Origin: Acinetobacter sp. ANC 7912
GTDB taxonomy: Bacteria; Pseudomonadota; Gammaproteobacteria; Pseudomonadales; Moraxellaceae
Direction of reading: 5' to 3'
NCBI RefSeq assembly: GCF_039862785.1
Contig: NZ_CP156795.1
Coordinates: 2,108,001-2,172,000 of the forward strand
DNA: 64,000 nucleotides
The position numbers were made by a program, and so were the translations under genes. The notes below the pieces were generated by a model. It made no database searches. It was not told where the DNA came from and was given only the letters and a program-made list of their open reading frames with translations. Each line of letters starts with the position of its first letter. The stretch's first letter is position 1. Below, piece by piece: positions 34,828-43,194 of the stretch.

Positions 34828-35391
34828 TTATTCAGCTTTCCACTGTCCGATCAGATGAATATGGACCTTTTCACCCAGTCCTGCAGTGGCTTTTTTCATG
34901 CCAAAATCAGAACGATTTACCACCGTGGTTGATCGTATATCAAGTACGTTCGGATTGCTTTTATTTGGGGTTAACGTGGTATCAAACACCACCGGGCGAG
35001 TCACCCCTCGTACCGTCAGTTGCCCCAAAATCTGATAGCGATTATTCCCCTTCGGCTTAAACTGGGTACTTTTAAAACTTACTGTTTTATAACGTGAAGC
35101 ATAAAACAGGTCTTCTCCCATAATCATATTTCTAAGGCTGGGCTTGGAGACCTGTAGATTATCCACCTGCGCAGTAAATTCAGTTAACCCTTGCTGCGGT
35201 TTTTCTGGATCAAACTGCATATGCCCCTTGAATTGCGGGAAAACTCCCTTCACTACAGTCAGCCCCAGGGAGTTGATAGTGAAACTAACCTCACTTTGTG
35301 GAGTTAATGTCCAGCTTTTGGCATAGGCAGCCGTCATCCCTATAACTGACAGACACCCTGCATAGGCAACATTTTTCAGAAATAGATTCAT
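34828..35391 (-). CDS. YceI-family periplasmic protein
   Basis: 187-residue protein with signal peptide (cleavage after AAYA, about residue 24) and a lipocalin-like YceI barrel. TLTPQSEVSFTINSLGLTVVKG at the start of the mature chain, then VSFKSTQFKP and LTVRGVTRPVVFDTTL are typical. Family members bind long isoprenoid chains; no enzymatic function is proven. GGAG is eight bases before the ATG. It appears monocistronic. Confidence 0.9.
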   Translation of the reverse strand: MNLFLKNVAYAGCLSVIGMTAAYAKSWTLTPQSEVSFTINSLGLTVVKGVFPQFKGHMQFDPEKPQQGLTEFTAQVDNLQVSKPSLRNMIMGEDLFYASRYKTVSFKSTQFKPKGNNRYQILGQLTVRGVTRPVVFDTTLTPNKSNPNVLDIRSTTVVNRSDFGMKKATAGLGEKVHIHLIGQWKAE

Positions 35392-35438
35392 CGTGTTACT
35401 CCATAGTAATCCAATGAACTTTCTACATTAGATCAGAT

Positions 35439-36014
35439 TTAGCTCAGATTTGTTTTATCATTCGTTGCAAACTTATCGGCCAATTGTTGGTAAATCGCTG
35501 TATTTTTAAACTTGTGTAAAAACTCACTGGTTCCCAAAGGAAAAGCCGATTCCACCACTTCACCACGATAATAAGCTTCACGTAATGGCGTTGCTGAAAT
35601 GGCGCCGACCAAACTGTCTAGCTCCACCATTTCCCATTCCGGGAACAGCCTTAAATAATAAGACGATTCATCTTTGAAATGCCCAATCAAGCCGACTTTG
35701 GTATCTGGTTTTACTACGTCAGCTACGAGTGATTTCACCAGTTTTTGCCATTTTTCATCATTATAGACATCAATCACATGTACGAATTTAATCCGTTTCT
35801 GATCAGCTTCGGAAAAATTCGACAGGATCATTTGTTCACGTTCAGCGGCTAGAAATGGATTTTTGATATTACGTTCTAGCTGTGCTGACCCCAAAGCCAG
35901 AATCACCTGCTGGCTCTGTTGCAAAGCAATTTTAATGGTTTGCATATGGGCCAGATGAAAAGGCTGGAAGCGACCAATAAACACTAGATAATCAAATTTA
36001 TATTTCATAGCCAT
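35439..36014 (-). CDS. nadM: Nicotinamide-nucleotide adenylyltransferase NadM
   Basis: 191-residue nucleotidyltransferase. The active-site region VFIGRFQPFHLAHMQTI carries the H-x2-H pattern and the second motif ISATPLREA corresponds to the ISSTxxR site. It joins NMN and ATP to NAD, and NadM rather than NadD handles NMN in Acinetobacter, as I recall from genome-based reconstructions. The first ATG (MAMKYKF) is used; MKYKF two codons later is equally possible. No Nudix domain is fused to it. Confidence 0.9.
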   Translation of the reverse strand: MAMKYKFDYLVFIGRFQPFHLAHMQTIKIALQQSQQVILALGSAQLERNIKNPFLAAEREQMILSNFSEADQKRIKFVHVIDVYNDEKWQKLVKSLVADVVKPDTKVGLIGHFKDESSYYLRLFPEWEMVELDSLVGAISATPLREAYYRGEVVESAFPLGTSEFLHKFKNTAIYQQLADKFATNDKTNLS

Positions 36015-36108
36015 CTTACTTTTATGAACGCATCAGTTATGCCGCGCAGAAATTTTTACGACATAATAAGCGCCAATAAATTCATATTAATAAAGCAAGG
36101 ATAGTACG

Positions 36109-36909
36109 ATGACACTGAGCTGTATTCAACAACCACACCAGCATTTAAATGCGAATTTAGACAATGGCGTACTGACTTTAGCCATTCACCGCCCTGAAGC
36201 CAAAAATGCCCTCTACGGCGAGTTATATTTGTGGATTGCCCAAGCATTAGATGAAGCGGATCAGGACAGCAGCGTGCGTGTGGTGATTCTGCGCGGTCAA
36301 GATGCGGACTTTAGTGCCGGCAATGACATGCAGGACTTTATGAAGTTCATTAAAACTCCGCTACAAGGAAAAGCTGGCGATACACCTCCATTTATTCTTT
36401 TAAAATCTGCGGCCAAATTTTCCAAACCTTTGATTGCTGCCGTGCGTGGTGTCGCGATTGGTATTGGAGTAACCATCCTGCTGCATGCCGATCTAGTCTA
36501 TAGCGACAATACAGCCTTGTTCCAGATTCCATTTGTAAGCCTTGGTCTATCCCCTGAAGGAGCTTCCAGCAAGTTACTGGTACAACAGGCGGGCTATCAT
36601 AAAGCTGCTGAACTCTTACTCACGGCTCAAAAGTTTAATAGTGAAAAAGCCTTGAATGCGGGTCTAGTAAATAGCATTGAAGAAGATGCCTATGCTGCAG
36701 CAGCTAAACAGGCGCAAACCCTCGCTGCTTTACCACTGACATCACTGAAGCAAACCAAAGCATTGATGAAGCACAATCTGGCTGAAATCATTGAATGTAT
36801 TGATAATGAAGCAGACATTTTTATGAAGCGTGTCGGTTCACCAGAAATGATGGAGGCAGTTCAAGCCTTTATGCAGAAACGCCAACCAGATTTCACACAA
36901 TTCAATTAA
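36109..36909 (+). CDS. Enoyl-CoA hydratase/isomerase family protein
   Basis: 266-residue crotonase-fold enzyme. The oxyanion-hole segments are DADFSAGNDMQDFM (about residues 63-76) and AVRGVAIGIGVTILLHADLVY (about 108-128), and FVSLGLSPEGAS follows. The C-terminal helices suggest the trimeric crotonase class. It could be an enoyl-CoA hydratase or a delta3-delta2 isomerase of fatty acid oxidation; the residue pattern after the second oxyanion motif (Pro-Glu-Gly) is seen in both groups. AAGGA is eight bases before the ATG. Confidence 0.88.
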   Translation: MTLSCIQQPHQHLNANLDNGVLTLAIHRPEAKNALYGELYLWIAQALDEADQDSSVRVVILRGQDADFSAGNDMQDFMKFIKTPLQGKAGDTPPFILLKSAAKFSKPLIAAVRGVAIGIGVTILLHADLVYSDNTALFQIPFVSLGLSPEGASSKLLVQQAGYHKAAELLLTAQKFNSEKALNAGLVNSIEEDAYAAAAKQAQTLAALPLTSLKQTKALMKHNLAEIIECIDNEADIFMKRVGSPEMMEAVQAFMQKRQPDFTQFN

Positions 36910-36980
36910 TATTGCAACTTCTATTTCCATTGAGGCAGTTTAAACTGCCTCAATCACTTGTCTTGCCAAGAAACTGAATT

Positions 36981-37775
36981 ATGTCGACTGAAAACTCCCA
37001 AACGATTTCCCAAACCACAGATACTGCCAATCCTGAAAAGCAACGTTATTACGAACCAGCTCCTCAGGATATTGATGTAGAGAATTTCCGTAAGGTCATT
37101 GAAAGCCGCCGTTCAGTACGTAAATTCACCAAGAAGCCAATTCCTGCCGAAGTCCTGGATGCCTGTTTGGATCTGGCATTGCTGGCACCAAACTCCTCCA
37201 ATCTGCAACCATGGACCTTCTATGTAGTGCAGAACCCTTCCAAGAAAAAACGTTTGGTCAAAGCCTGCCTAGGTCAGCTGGCAGCCAAAACGGCAGCTGA
37301 ACTCATCGTTTGTATTGCACGTACTGATCGCATTGATGAAATGGCCAAACTGAATATTAGTGAATTTCCATTTCCTGAAGCACCAGCAGCGGTGAAGAAG
37401 TACTACAAGTTCATTCCCTATAACTATAAAACTGGTTATCTAAACGCGTTTGGTAACTTTAAAAAAGTGGCTTTCAAAGTTGCTCGTACACTAGATAAAC
37501 AATTGCCAGTGTCAGCCTTTAGCCCGGCTGATGCCAAACTTTGGGCAACCAAAACTACGGCGCTGGCTTGTGAAAATCTGGTGTTGGCTTTACGTGCCTA
37601 CGGTTTTGACAGCTGCATGATGGAAGGTTTTGATGAACCGATGGTGCGTGACATTCTGGACCTGAATGACCAGCAATATCCAGTGATGGTGATTGGAGCT
37701 GGCGAACGTGCGAAAGATGGCGTGTTCTTCCCTCAATATCGTTTTGATCGTGAGCTGTTTATCCAAAAGATTTAA
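36981..37775 (+). CDS. Nitroreductase family protein
   Basis: 264-residue FMN-binding oxidoreductase. ESRRSVRKFTKKPIP (about residues 39-53) is the FMN phosphate-binding start of the fold, followed by ALLAPNSSNLQPW, and near the C-terminus VMVIGAGER. A hydrophilic N-terminal extension of about 35 residues precedes the domain. Family members reduce nitroaromatics, quinones or flavins with NAD(P)H; the natural substrate is unknown. It converges with the carotenoid oxygenase gene across a structured repeat. Confidence 0.87.
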   Translation: MSTENSQTISQTTDTANPEKQRYYEPAPQDIDVENFRKVIESRRSVRKFTKKPIPAEVLDACLDLALLAPNSSNLQPWTFYVVQNPSKKKRLVKACLGQLAAKTAAELIVCIARTDRIDEMAKLNISEFPFPEAPAAVKKYYKFIPYNYKTGYLNAFGNFKKVAFKVARTLDKQLPVSAFSPADAKLWATKTTALACENLVLALRAYGFDSCMMEGFDEPMVRDILDLNDQQYPVMVIGAGERAKDGVFFPQYRFDRELFIQKI

Positions 37776-37836
37776 TCACTTTTTGGAGTGCAAATCACGG
37801 CCTGAATTGTTCTCTAGAATCATTGATATCCACGCA

Positions 37837-37935
37837 GGCTTTTTCGTTACTTTGACAGGCCAAAGTAATCAAAGCCTTTGCCAGACAGAAGGTTCATCCT
37901 TGTACCTCTGTCTGGCTGGTGACATCCATGTCACC
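37837..37935 (-). repeat. Three-hairpin dispersed repeat, copy 1
   Basis: On the minus strand the order is stem A GGTGACAT-GG-ATGTCACC (37918-37935), stem B GCCAGACAGAGGT...ACC-TTCTGTCTGGC with loop ACAAGGATGA (37880-37916), and stem C with TTACTTTG...CAAAGTAA inside GGCTTT...AAAGCC (37837-37876). The same order, loop and spacing occur at 49648-49738. It occupies the gap between two convergent genes. Confidence 0.75.
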
Positions 37936-37974
37936 TTACGTGAATTTAATGCCTTTTTGGAAAGATATAATCTT

Positions 37975-39447
37975 TTAAGAATAGTTCGCTCTTAATTTCC
38001 GATAATCAATCCAATTGCAATGAAATCCCACTGGCACGCGAACCGGCAAATGAATCGTGGCAATCGGCCCATCTGCAATATGTTGCGCATTCAAAATCAC
38101 CACTTTCGATGGACCACAATCTACAGCATGTACATAAGACATCAGCCAGCCATCATTCTCAGCTTCAGCCCCTTCCCTTGCCACAAAAATCGCTTCACCT
38201 GTTACCCAGTTATCGCCAAAGAAATAGCTTTCCGTAGTTCGGGTTCTTAAATTTAGGCACATCACGCTGTTGCCACTGACCTTATAAGGATCATCAAATT
38301 CGCCAAAGGAAATGCTATAGGCATAACGATATTGTCGCCCGGTATAGGCGTCATTAATGCGTGGAAATTCCTGTTTGGTATCCGATAACACCGTCCGGCT
38401 GACCTTGCCTGTGCCCTGATCAAAGATAAACCGCTCCAGTCGAATATCATGCTCTTCAATCGGTCCCTGAATTGAATGCAGCATGGCATTGGAATGCACT
38501 ACAGCATCCATGACCACATCCCCCGTATTCAGATCATAGGCATTCATGGTATGGAAAATAAAACAAGGATCGATGTTGTACCAGCGTATATCCTTGGCAC
38601 TTCCACCAAAAGGCAACAAACCAATACGTGCCTGATGTTTCGGGTTCCATTGATATGGCAGCAGTGAACCTTTTAAGGCACTACGCACCGAAAAATTGAC
38701 GTTTAAGTCGAGGATCAAAACCTGAGATTTGGTGATAGCACAGTCGTGCACCATCGGGCCATGCTTCACTGGAATCTCAACGTGATTTTTCAATTTACCC
38801 TTTGCATCAATATGTAGATAAAAAACTTTGTTATGTGTTAGGCCATCATAACAAACGGCATGAATATCGCCGGTATCCGGATCAATATGCGGATGTGCGC
38901 TAAATGGTAGATCGGGATCATCAGATTCGAATAGGTGATGACGTTTCGATTCCAGTTCACTATTCACTTCGATTGGATAAGCACCCGCTTCTACTAGAGC
39001 CCAGATTTTTCCGGCAAAGTTAATAATATTGGTATTCACCGGATCAGCCACGCCACGGCTTTTACCGGGAATCAGCGGTCGGTGTAATTTCTTCTGTACG
39101 CTATCCGCACCGACATACTGGCTTTTATACCAGTGCGCCTCACCGCCTTTGAGCCTTAGCGCATGGATCATGCCATCGCCAGTGAACCAGTGATAAATTC
39201 GAGGATTTTTAACAGTAATTGGATTCGGGCCAATCCGCATCAAGGCACCATCTAGTTCTGCAGGAATCTGCCCTTCTACGGTTAGTTGAGTCGAAAAATG
39301 TTCCTGCCGCTGCGGCGCAAAAATACCGTCCAGATAAGGATTGTCATGGGAGTATGGAATGCGACTATGCAGAATGTCCGCACTATATTGTATCGATTTA
39401 CTGAGCGTATTCTTGAGCATGCTGCTCAGCGGTTTTGGCCACGGCAT
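37975..39447 (-). CDS. Carotenoid oxygenase (RPE65/lignostilbene dioxygenase) family protein
   Basis: 490-residue protein expected to fold as a seven-bladed propeller with an iron held by four His. His-bearing segments are PFSAHPHIDPDTG, HGPMVHDCAITK, FIFHTMNAYDL and near the C-terminus VGFHCNWID. It should cleave a double bond in an apocarotenoid or stilbene-like compound. AAGGAAAATAACA precedes the ATG. No carotenoid genes lie nearby, so a lignin-derived or stilbene substrate is as likely as a carotenoid. Confidence 0.88.
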   Translation of the reverse strand: MPWPKPLSSMLKNTLSKSIQYSADILHSRIPYSHDNPYLDGIFAPQRQEHFSTQLTVEGQIPAELDGALMRIGPNPITVKNPRIYHWFTGDGMIHALRLKGGEAHWYKSQYVGADSVQKKLHRPLIPGKSRGVADPVNTNIINFAGKIWALVEAGAYPIEVNSELESKRHHLFESDDPDLPFSAHPHIDPDTGDIHAVCYDGLTHNKVFYLHIDAKGKLKNHVEIPVKHGPMVHDCAITKSQVLILDLNVNFSVRSALKGSLLPYQWNPKHQARIGLLPFGGSAKDIRWYNIDPCFIFHTMNAYDLNTGDVVMDAVVHSNAMLHSIQGPIEEHDIRLERFIFDQGTGKVSRTVLSDTKQEFPRINDAYTGRQYRYAYSISFGEFDDPYKVSGNSVMCLNLRTRTTESYFFGDNWVTGEAIFVAREGAEAENDGWLMSYVHAVDCGPSKVVILNAQHIADGPIATIHLPVRVPVGFHCNWIDYRKLRANYS

Positions 39448-39584
39448 TGTTATTTTCCTTATTTTATTTTTTATTATGGCGGATTTTATAATAACAAAAG
39501 CAGATTAGATGTTTTCAAAATGTAGACTGACGGCGTGTTAAATAGACACGCCGCAATTTACTAATAAATAAGTTATTTACAGGT

Positions 39585-39902
39585 TTAGACTTTGATATCC
39601 AACAGCTGAATAAATTCAAATGCTGGCTCTTCATAAGGATGACTGGCTTTTAAAGCCTTGGCGACATCAACTGCCTTTTCATCTGGCACTATCATTTCCA
39701 CACGCCATTCTTCTATTTCTTCCAGCTCCCCCACTTCTCCAATAAAAGGATCCGCACCTTTTAAAGGCTTAAATTGACCTTTTCCTAAGACCTGCCAGGC
39801 ACATTCTGCATAATCACCAATACCACCAGCACCCGCGGCAAATACGGCCTGTTTGGTTTTTTCTAGATGTTCATCGGGTACGTAATAAATCAATTTCAGC
39901 AT
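39585..39902 (-). CDS. NIF3/YqfO-like C-terminal domain protein
   Basis: 105-residue protein resembling the CutA-like insert domain of NIF3/YqfO proteins, here on its own. KLIYYVPDEHLEKTKQAVFA, AGGIGDYAECAWQ and SHPYEEPAFEF are the shared motifs. ATG 39902 is chosen because AGGGA lies close upstream; the longer frame starts at 39923. Such stand-alone versions are common in proteobacteria and have no known function. It lies immediately downstream of the broken LysR gene. Confidence 0.85.
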   Translation of the reverse strand: MLKLIYYVPDEHLEKTKQAVFAAGAGGIGDYAECAWQVLGKGQFKPLKGADPFIGEVGELEEIEEWRVEMIVPDEKAVDVAKALKASHPYEEPAFEFIQLLDIKV

Positions 39903-39919
39903 ATTTCCCTGCAATTTTT

Positions 39920-40800
39920 TCAAGTACTTGTCGTATTGTTAAGGGCTTGGGTAATAATATTCAATGCTGGATTCTGAGAATTCTTGTTAAATGTTGCATA
40001 TAGCTCCAGCTTGGGTAGAGGTCGATCAGTCTGAATAACTTTCACTTCATCATTCAGGAAACGAAGCAAATAATCTGGAGCGAAACTAAAGCCCATTCCC
40101 ATATTAATCAGGTTAATATGCTGCAGCACATTGGTCACCCATAACACCTGATCATGCTTTAGCTGATCAAAAGATATCAAGGCATTCAATCGGTCGTAAA
40201 ATACGGGGAAGCATTTTCTTCACACATAATAATCGTGTGATTTTTCAGTTCCTGTAATTTTAATACCCGATCAGTCGGATGCAAATGCTTCGCTGCAACC
40301 AAATTTAATTGTTCGGTCAATAAATGGATATTTTCAAAATTCGGATGATCTAGCTGAAAACGGGTAATACATAGATCCAGCTCGGCATTTTTCAAGCGTT
40401 GAATCTGTTCCATGCAGGTCAGGCTGTGCAAATGAATCTTTAAGTCCGGCATGGTCTTTTTCAGCTTTGCCAGAATTTGTGGCATGACTTTTAGTTCGGC
40501 GACATTCAGAAAGCCAATATGAATCTGGTTATTTTTCTGCTGCGCTACCTGTCGTGCTGCCGCAACGGCCAGTTTGGCATTTTCCAAAGCCTTTTCCGCA
40601 TAGATTAAAAAGGCCTGTCCTTCCTCTGTTAGCTTTACTTTTCGCGAAGATCGGTCAAACAGGTTTACGCCGACTTCCTGCTCCAGATCTTTAATCTGCT
40701 GACTTAAAGAAGGTTGAGCCGTAAACAGTTTTTCAGCAGCTTTGGTAAAACTCTGCTCCTGCGCCACGGTCATAAAATAGCGTAAATGTCGAAGTTCCAT
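39920..40800 (-). pseudogene. LysR-type regulator, frameshifted
   Basis: The first part (40800-40186) encodes the helix-turn-helix (SFTKAAEKLFTAQPSLSQQI) and most of the effector domain, then stops after ENASPYFTTD. A second frame (from 40189 down to 39920) continues with LNALISFDQLKHDQVLW and the normal LysR C-terminus. Adding one T to the run of four T at about 40199-40202 would give SPYFYDRLNALIS and a full protein of about 293 residues. It therefore looks like a one-base deletion, or a sequencing error. The divergent FAD monooxygenase is its likely target. Confidence 0.85.
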
Positions 40801-40877
40801 AGACTGCCTGCTTGACGGAAAGGCCAATATCTTACGATCTGGATCGAAATATTGAAAATAAAAATAGATTAATAGTT

Positions 40878-40895
40878 TATATGAATACTCATATA
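40878..40895. promoter_or_regulatory. Palindromic operator between the LysR gene and the monooxygenase gene
   Basis: TATATGA-ATAC-TCATATA is a perfect 7-bp inverted repeat with a 4-base spacer, placed 77 bases from the LysR start and 75 bases before the monooxygenase start. Position and dyad symmetry suit a LysR-type binding site, but binding is inferred. Confidence 0.6.
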
Positions 40896-40970
40896 TCAGT
40901 TCATCAGGCTTAACTAGACTCCAATGCAAAATATTTTGTCAGCTCTTCACGCATACACATGGAGTCTTGT

Positions 40971-42713
40971 ATGACACAGCATTACGACACTGATGTTCTG
41001 GTTATTGGTACTGGTCCTGCTGGTTCAACCTTGGGTTTAGCCTTGGCGAATTATGGTGTAAAAGTCCAGCTCTTTACCCAGTTTAACTGGCTGGCCAATA
41101 GTCCACGTGCCCACATTACCAACCAGCGTGCTATAGAAGTATTACGTGATTTGGGCGTTGAAGAACAGGTTAAGGAAATTGCCACCCCTTGGGATCAGAT
41201 GGGTGAAAGCCTGATTACTACCAGTTTAGTTGGTGAAGAAATTGCCCGCATGAGTGCCTGGGGTACTGGAGATGAACGTCATGGTGACTATATCAAAGGC
41301 AGTCCATGTCCGCTGGTCGATCTGATCCAGCCGAAAATGGAAGCCTTGCTGGTAAAGAATGCCGGTGAACGTGGTGCGATCTATAATTTCAACACTGAAT
41401 ATCTGTCGCATGTACAGGATGAAAATGGTGTAACTGCAACCTTCCTGAACCGAATTACTAACACAGAATTCAGCTTAAGAGCCAAATATCTGGTCGGTAT
41501 GGATGGTGCTAAGTCACGCGTGCTAGAGCAACTTGGCTTGCCACTCGAAGGCGTGATGGCTCGTGCGGGCACAGTGTATGTGACTTTCAAAGCTGACCTG
41601 ACCAAATATGTGCAGCACCGCCCCGCAATTCTGCAATGGATTGTTAATCCTGAAGCCAGCTTTGGTGACCTTGGGATGGGGCTGTTACGTGCCATTACCC
41701 CATGGAATGAATGGATTATGGGTTGGGGCTTCGACATTTCCAAAGGTGAGCCACAAGTGGCCGAGGAACAGGTACGTGCTCGTCTCAATGCCTTTGTTGG
41801 TGCAGAAGTTGAAGACGTTGAGATTCAGAAACTGTCTTACTGGTATGTGAATCAGACCTGGGCCACTGAATATTCCAAAGGTCGCGTGTTCTGTGGTGGT
41901 GATGCAGTACACCGTCATCCGCCTTCAAGTGGTTTGGGTTCCAATACCTGTATGCAGGATGCCTTTAACCTGGGCTGGAAACTGGCCTATGCCATCAAAG
42001 GCTGGGCGGCCCCTTCTCTGTTAGATTCTTATACTTCTGAACGTGCACCTGTAGGCAAGCAAATCGTAGCACGCGCTAATCAGTCACGTTTTGACTATAA
42101 GTATCTGAAAGATGTCTTTGGTTTTGATCAAGGCGTTACTACCCAGAAGCAGATGCTGGAACGTATTTTTGCTGAAGATGAGCAAGGTGCTGAAATCCGT
42201 CAAAGACTGTTTAAGGCACTGGCGGTGAAAAACTATGAGTTTAATGCACAAGGTGTGGAATTAAATCAGCGTTATACCTCCAATGCAGTCATTAGTGAAT
42301 CTGAACCTGAAGTGTTCGAACGCGATCAGCAGCTGTATTTGCAAGCCACGACACGTCCGGGTGCAAAAGTGCCACATACCTGGCTGGTGAATGCCAAAGG
42401 ACAAAAAGTCTCAACACTGGATATTACTGGTAAAGGCCGTTTTACCCTATTGACTGGTTTATCAGGAAAAGGCTGGAAACAGGCGGCTGAATCATTGAAT
42501 CTGCCTTATCTGGATGTAATTCAGATTGGTTCACGTGATTATCGTGATGTGTATGGCACATGGAATGCCAAGTCTGAAATCCATGAATCAGGGGCTGTTT
42601 TAGTTCGTCCGGATGGTTATGTGGCTTGGCGTTATCAAGACAGCACCAATGATCAGTTTGATTATGTAAATACGTTAAAGGCTGTGTTTAAGCAGGTTCA
42701 ATTAACTGTTTAA
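40971..42713 (+). CDS. FAD-dependent aromatic monooxygenase
   Basis: 580-residue flavoprotein of the class A aromatic hydroxylase type (resembling phenol, 2,4-dichlorophenol or 3-(3-hydroxyphenyl)propionate hydroxylases). FAD-binding motifs are VLVIGTGPAGSTLGLALANY (N-terminus) and GRVFCGGDAVHRHPPSSGLG (about residues 303-322), and a thioredoxin-like C-terminal domain follows from about 450. It should hydroxylate an aromatic ring with NAD(P)H and oxygen. ATG 40971 has GGAG seven bases upstream. The expected regulator is the divergent, frameshifted LysR gene. No ring-cleavage genes are nearby. Confidence 0.9.
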   Translation: MTQHYDTDVLVIGTGPAGSTLGLALANYGVKVQLFTQFNWLANSPRAHITNQRAIEVLRDLGVEEQVKEIATPWDQMGESLITTSLVGEEIARMSAWGTGDERHGDYIKGSPCPLVDLIQPKMEALLVKNAGERGAIYNFNTEYLSHVQDENGVTATFLNRITNTEFSLRAKYLVGMDGAKSRVLEQLGLPLEGVMARAGTVYVTFKADLTKYVQHRPAILQWIVNPEASFGDLGMGLLRAITPWNEWIMGWGFDISKGEPQVAEEQVRARLNAFVGAEVEDVEIQKLSYWYVNQTWATEYSKGRVFCGGDAVHRHPPSSGLGSNTCMQDAFNLGWKLAYAIKGWAAPSLLDSYTSERAPVGKQIVARANQSRFDYKYLKDVFGFDQGVTTQKQMLERIFAEDEQGAEIRQRLFKALAVKNYEFNAQGVELNQRYTSNAVISESEPEVFERDQQLYLQATTRPGAKVPHTWLVNAKGQKVSTLDITGKGRFTLLTGLSGKGWKQAAESLNLPYLDVIQIGSRDYRDVYGTWNAKSEIHESGAVLVRPDGYVAWRYQDSTNDQFDYVNTLKAVFKQVQLTV

Positions 42714-42718
42714 TGATA

Positions 42719-42744
42719 AAAAAGCCACCTTCTGGTGGCTTTTT
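42719..42744. terminator. Bidirectional terminator after the monooxygenase gene
   Basis: AAAAAGCCACC and GGTGGCTTTTT pair over 11 bp around TTCT. It serves the monooxygenase on the plus strand and the 41-residue membrane protein on the minus strand. Confidence 0.9.
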
Positions 42745-42755
42745 AAAATTTGATA

Positions 42756-42881
42756 TCAAGAACCCTGCAACAAATAACTACCAACCAAAAACAGCACCTG
42801 CAAACTCACAACAAAACCAAATAACCACCAACCTTTCTGACGCAGTGCCGTTCTGTCCATTATTCTTAACGTTTTAGCCAT
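42756..42881 (-). CDS. 41-residue single-span membrane protein (KGW-type small protein)
   Basis: A small gene found by reading the gap. It begins MAKTLRIMDRTALRQKGWWL and ends with a hydrophobic span FGFVVSLQVLFLVGSYLLQG. GAGGTG lies five bases before the ATG, and a terminator lies 12 bases after the stop. I recall that Acinetobacter genomes carry short proteins annotated as KGW motif small protein, which this KGWW sequence would fit. The function is unknown; the positive N-terminus predicts a cytoplasmic N-end. Confidence 0.72.
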   Translation of the reverse strand: MAKTLRIMDRTALRQKGWWLFGFVVSLQVLFLVGSYLLQGS

Positions 42882-43049
42882 GTGATCACCTCATTCTTGA
42901 GCGTTGATACTGAACTGATCTATACCATCTTTCCTTTAAAGTGCATAAATATTGAGCATTCACTACACAATATCACGTCTATACATAGATAAAAGCAAAA
43001 TTCAAACCAGCTTAGTAGGAGAAAATTAAAAAAATATTTCAAACTGCTT

Positions 43050-43077
43050 AAAAAGCAAAAAGCCACCCCATGGTGGC
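43050..43077 (-). terminator. Second terminator-like hairpin behind purL
   Basis: On the minus strand GCCACC-ATGG-GGTGGC is followed by TTTTTGCTTTTT. It lies about 100 bases beyond the first purL terminator and would block leftover readthrough toward the small membrane protein gene. Confidence 0.7.
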
Positions 43078-43150
43078 AATCGAGGGCGTTAGTTTAAACA
43101 AAAGTGAATGATTTTTCTAGTTTTGCTGATTTTCCTTAAATTCTATCTAT

Positions 43151-43179
43151 AAAAAAAGGGCCGCTGTTGCGACCCTTTC
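43151..43179 (-). terminator. Terminator of purL
   Basis: On the minus strand AAAGGGTCGC pairs with GCGGCCCTTT, with one mismatch-type pair, around AACA and ends in seven T residues, 15 bases after the purL stop codon. Confidence 0.82.
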
Positions 43180-43194
43180 TCAAGCTAAAGCAGA

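Larger units (their letters stand above)
42882..43194. other. Intergenic region with two minus-strand hairpins
   Basis: 313 bases with no further gene visible. It should contain the promoter of the 41-residue protein close to 42900-42960. The hairpin GCCACC-CCAT-GGTGGC (43062-43077) with a T-run on the minus strand and the purL terminator at 43151-43179 are the only structures seen. Confidence 0.6.

Noticed and set aside
39920..40189. Independent 89-residue gene downstream of the LysR gene
   Set aside because: Its sequence is the C-terminal end of a LysR effector domain; it is the second half of the frameshifted gene.
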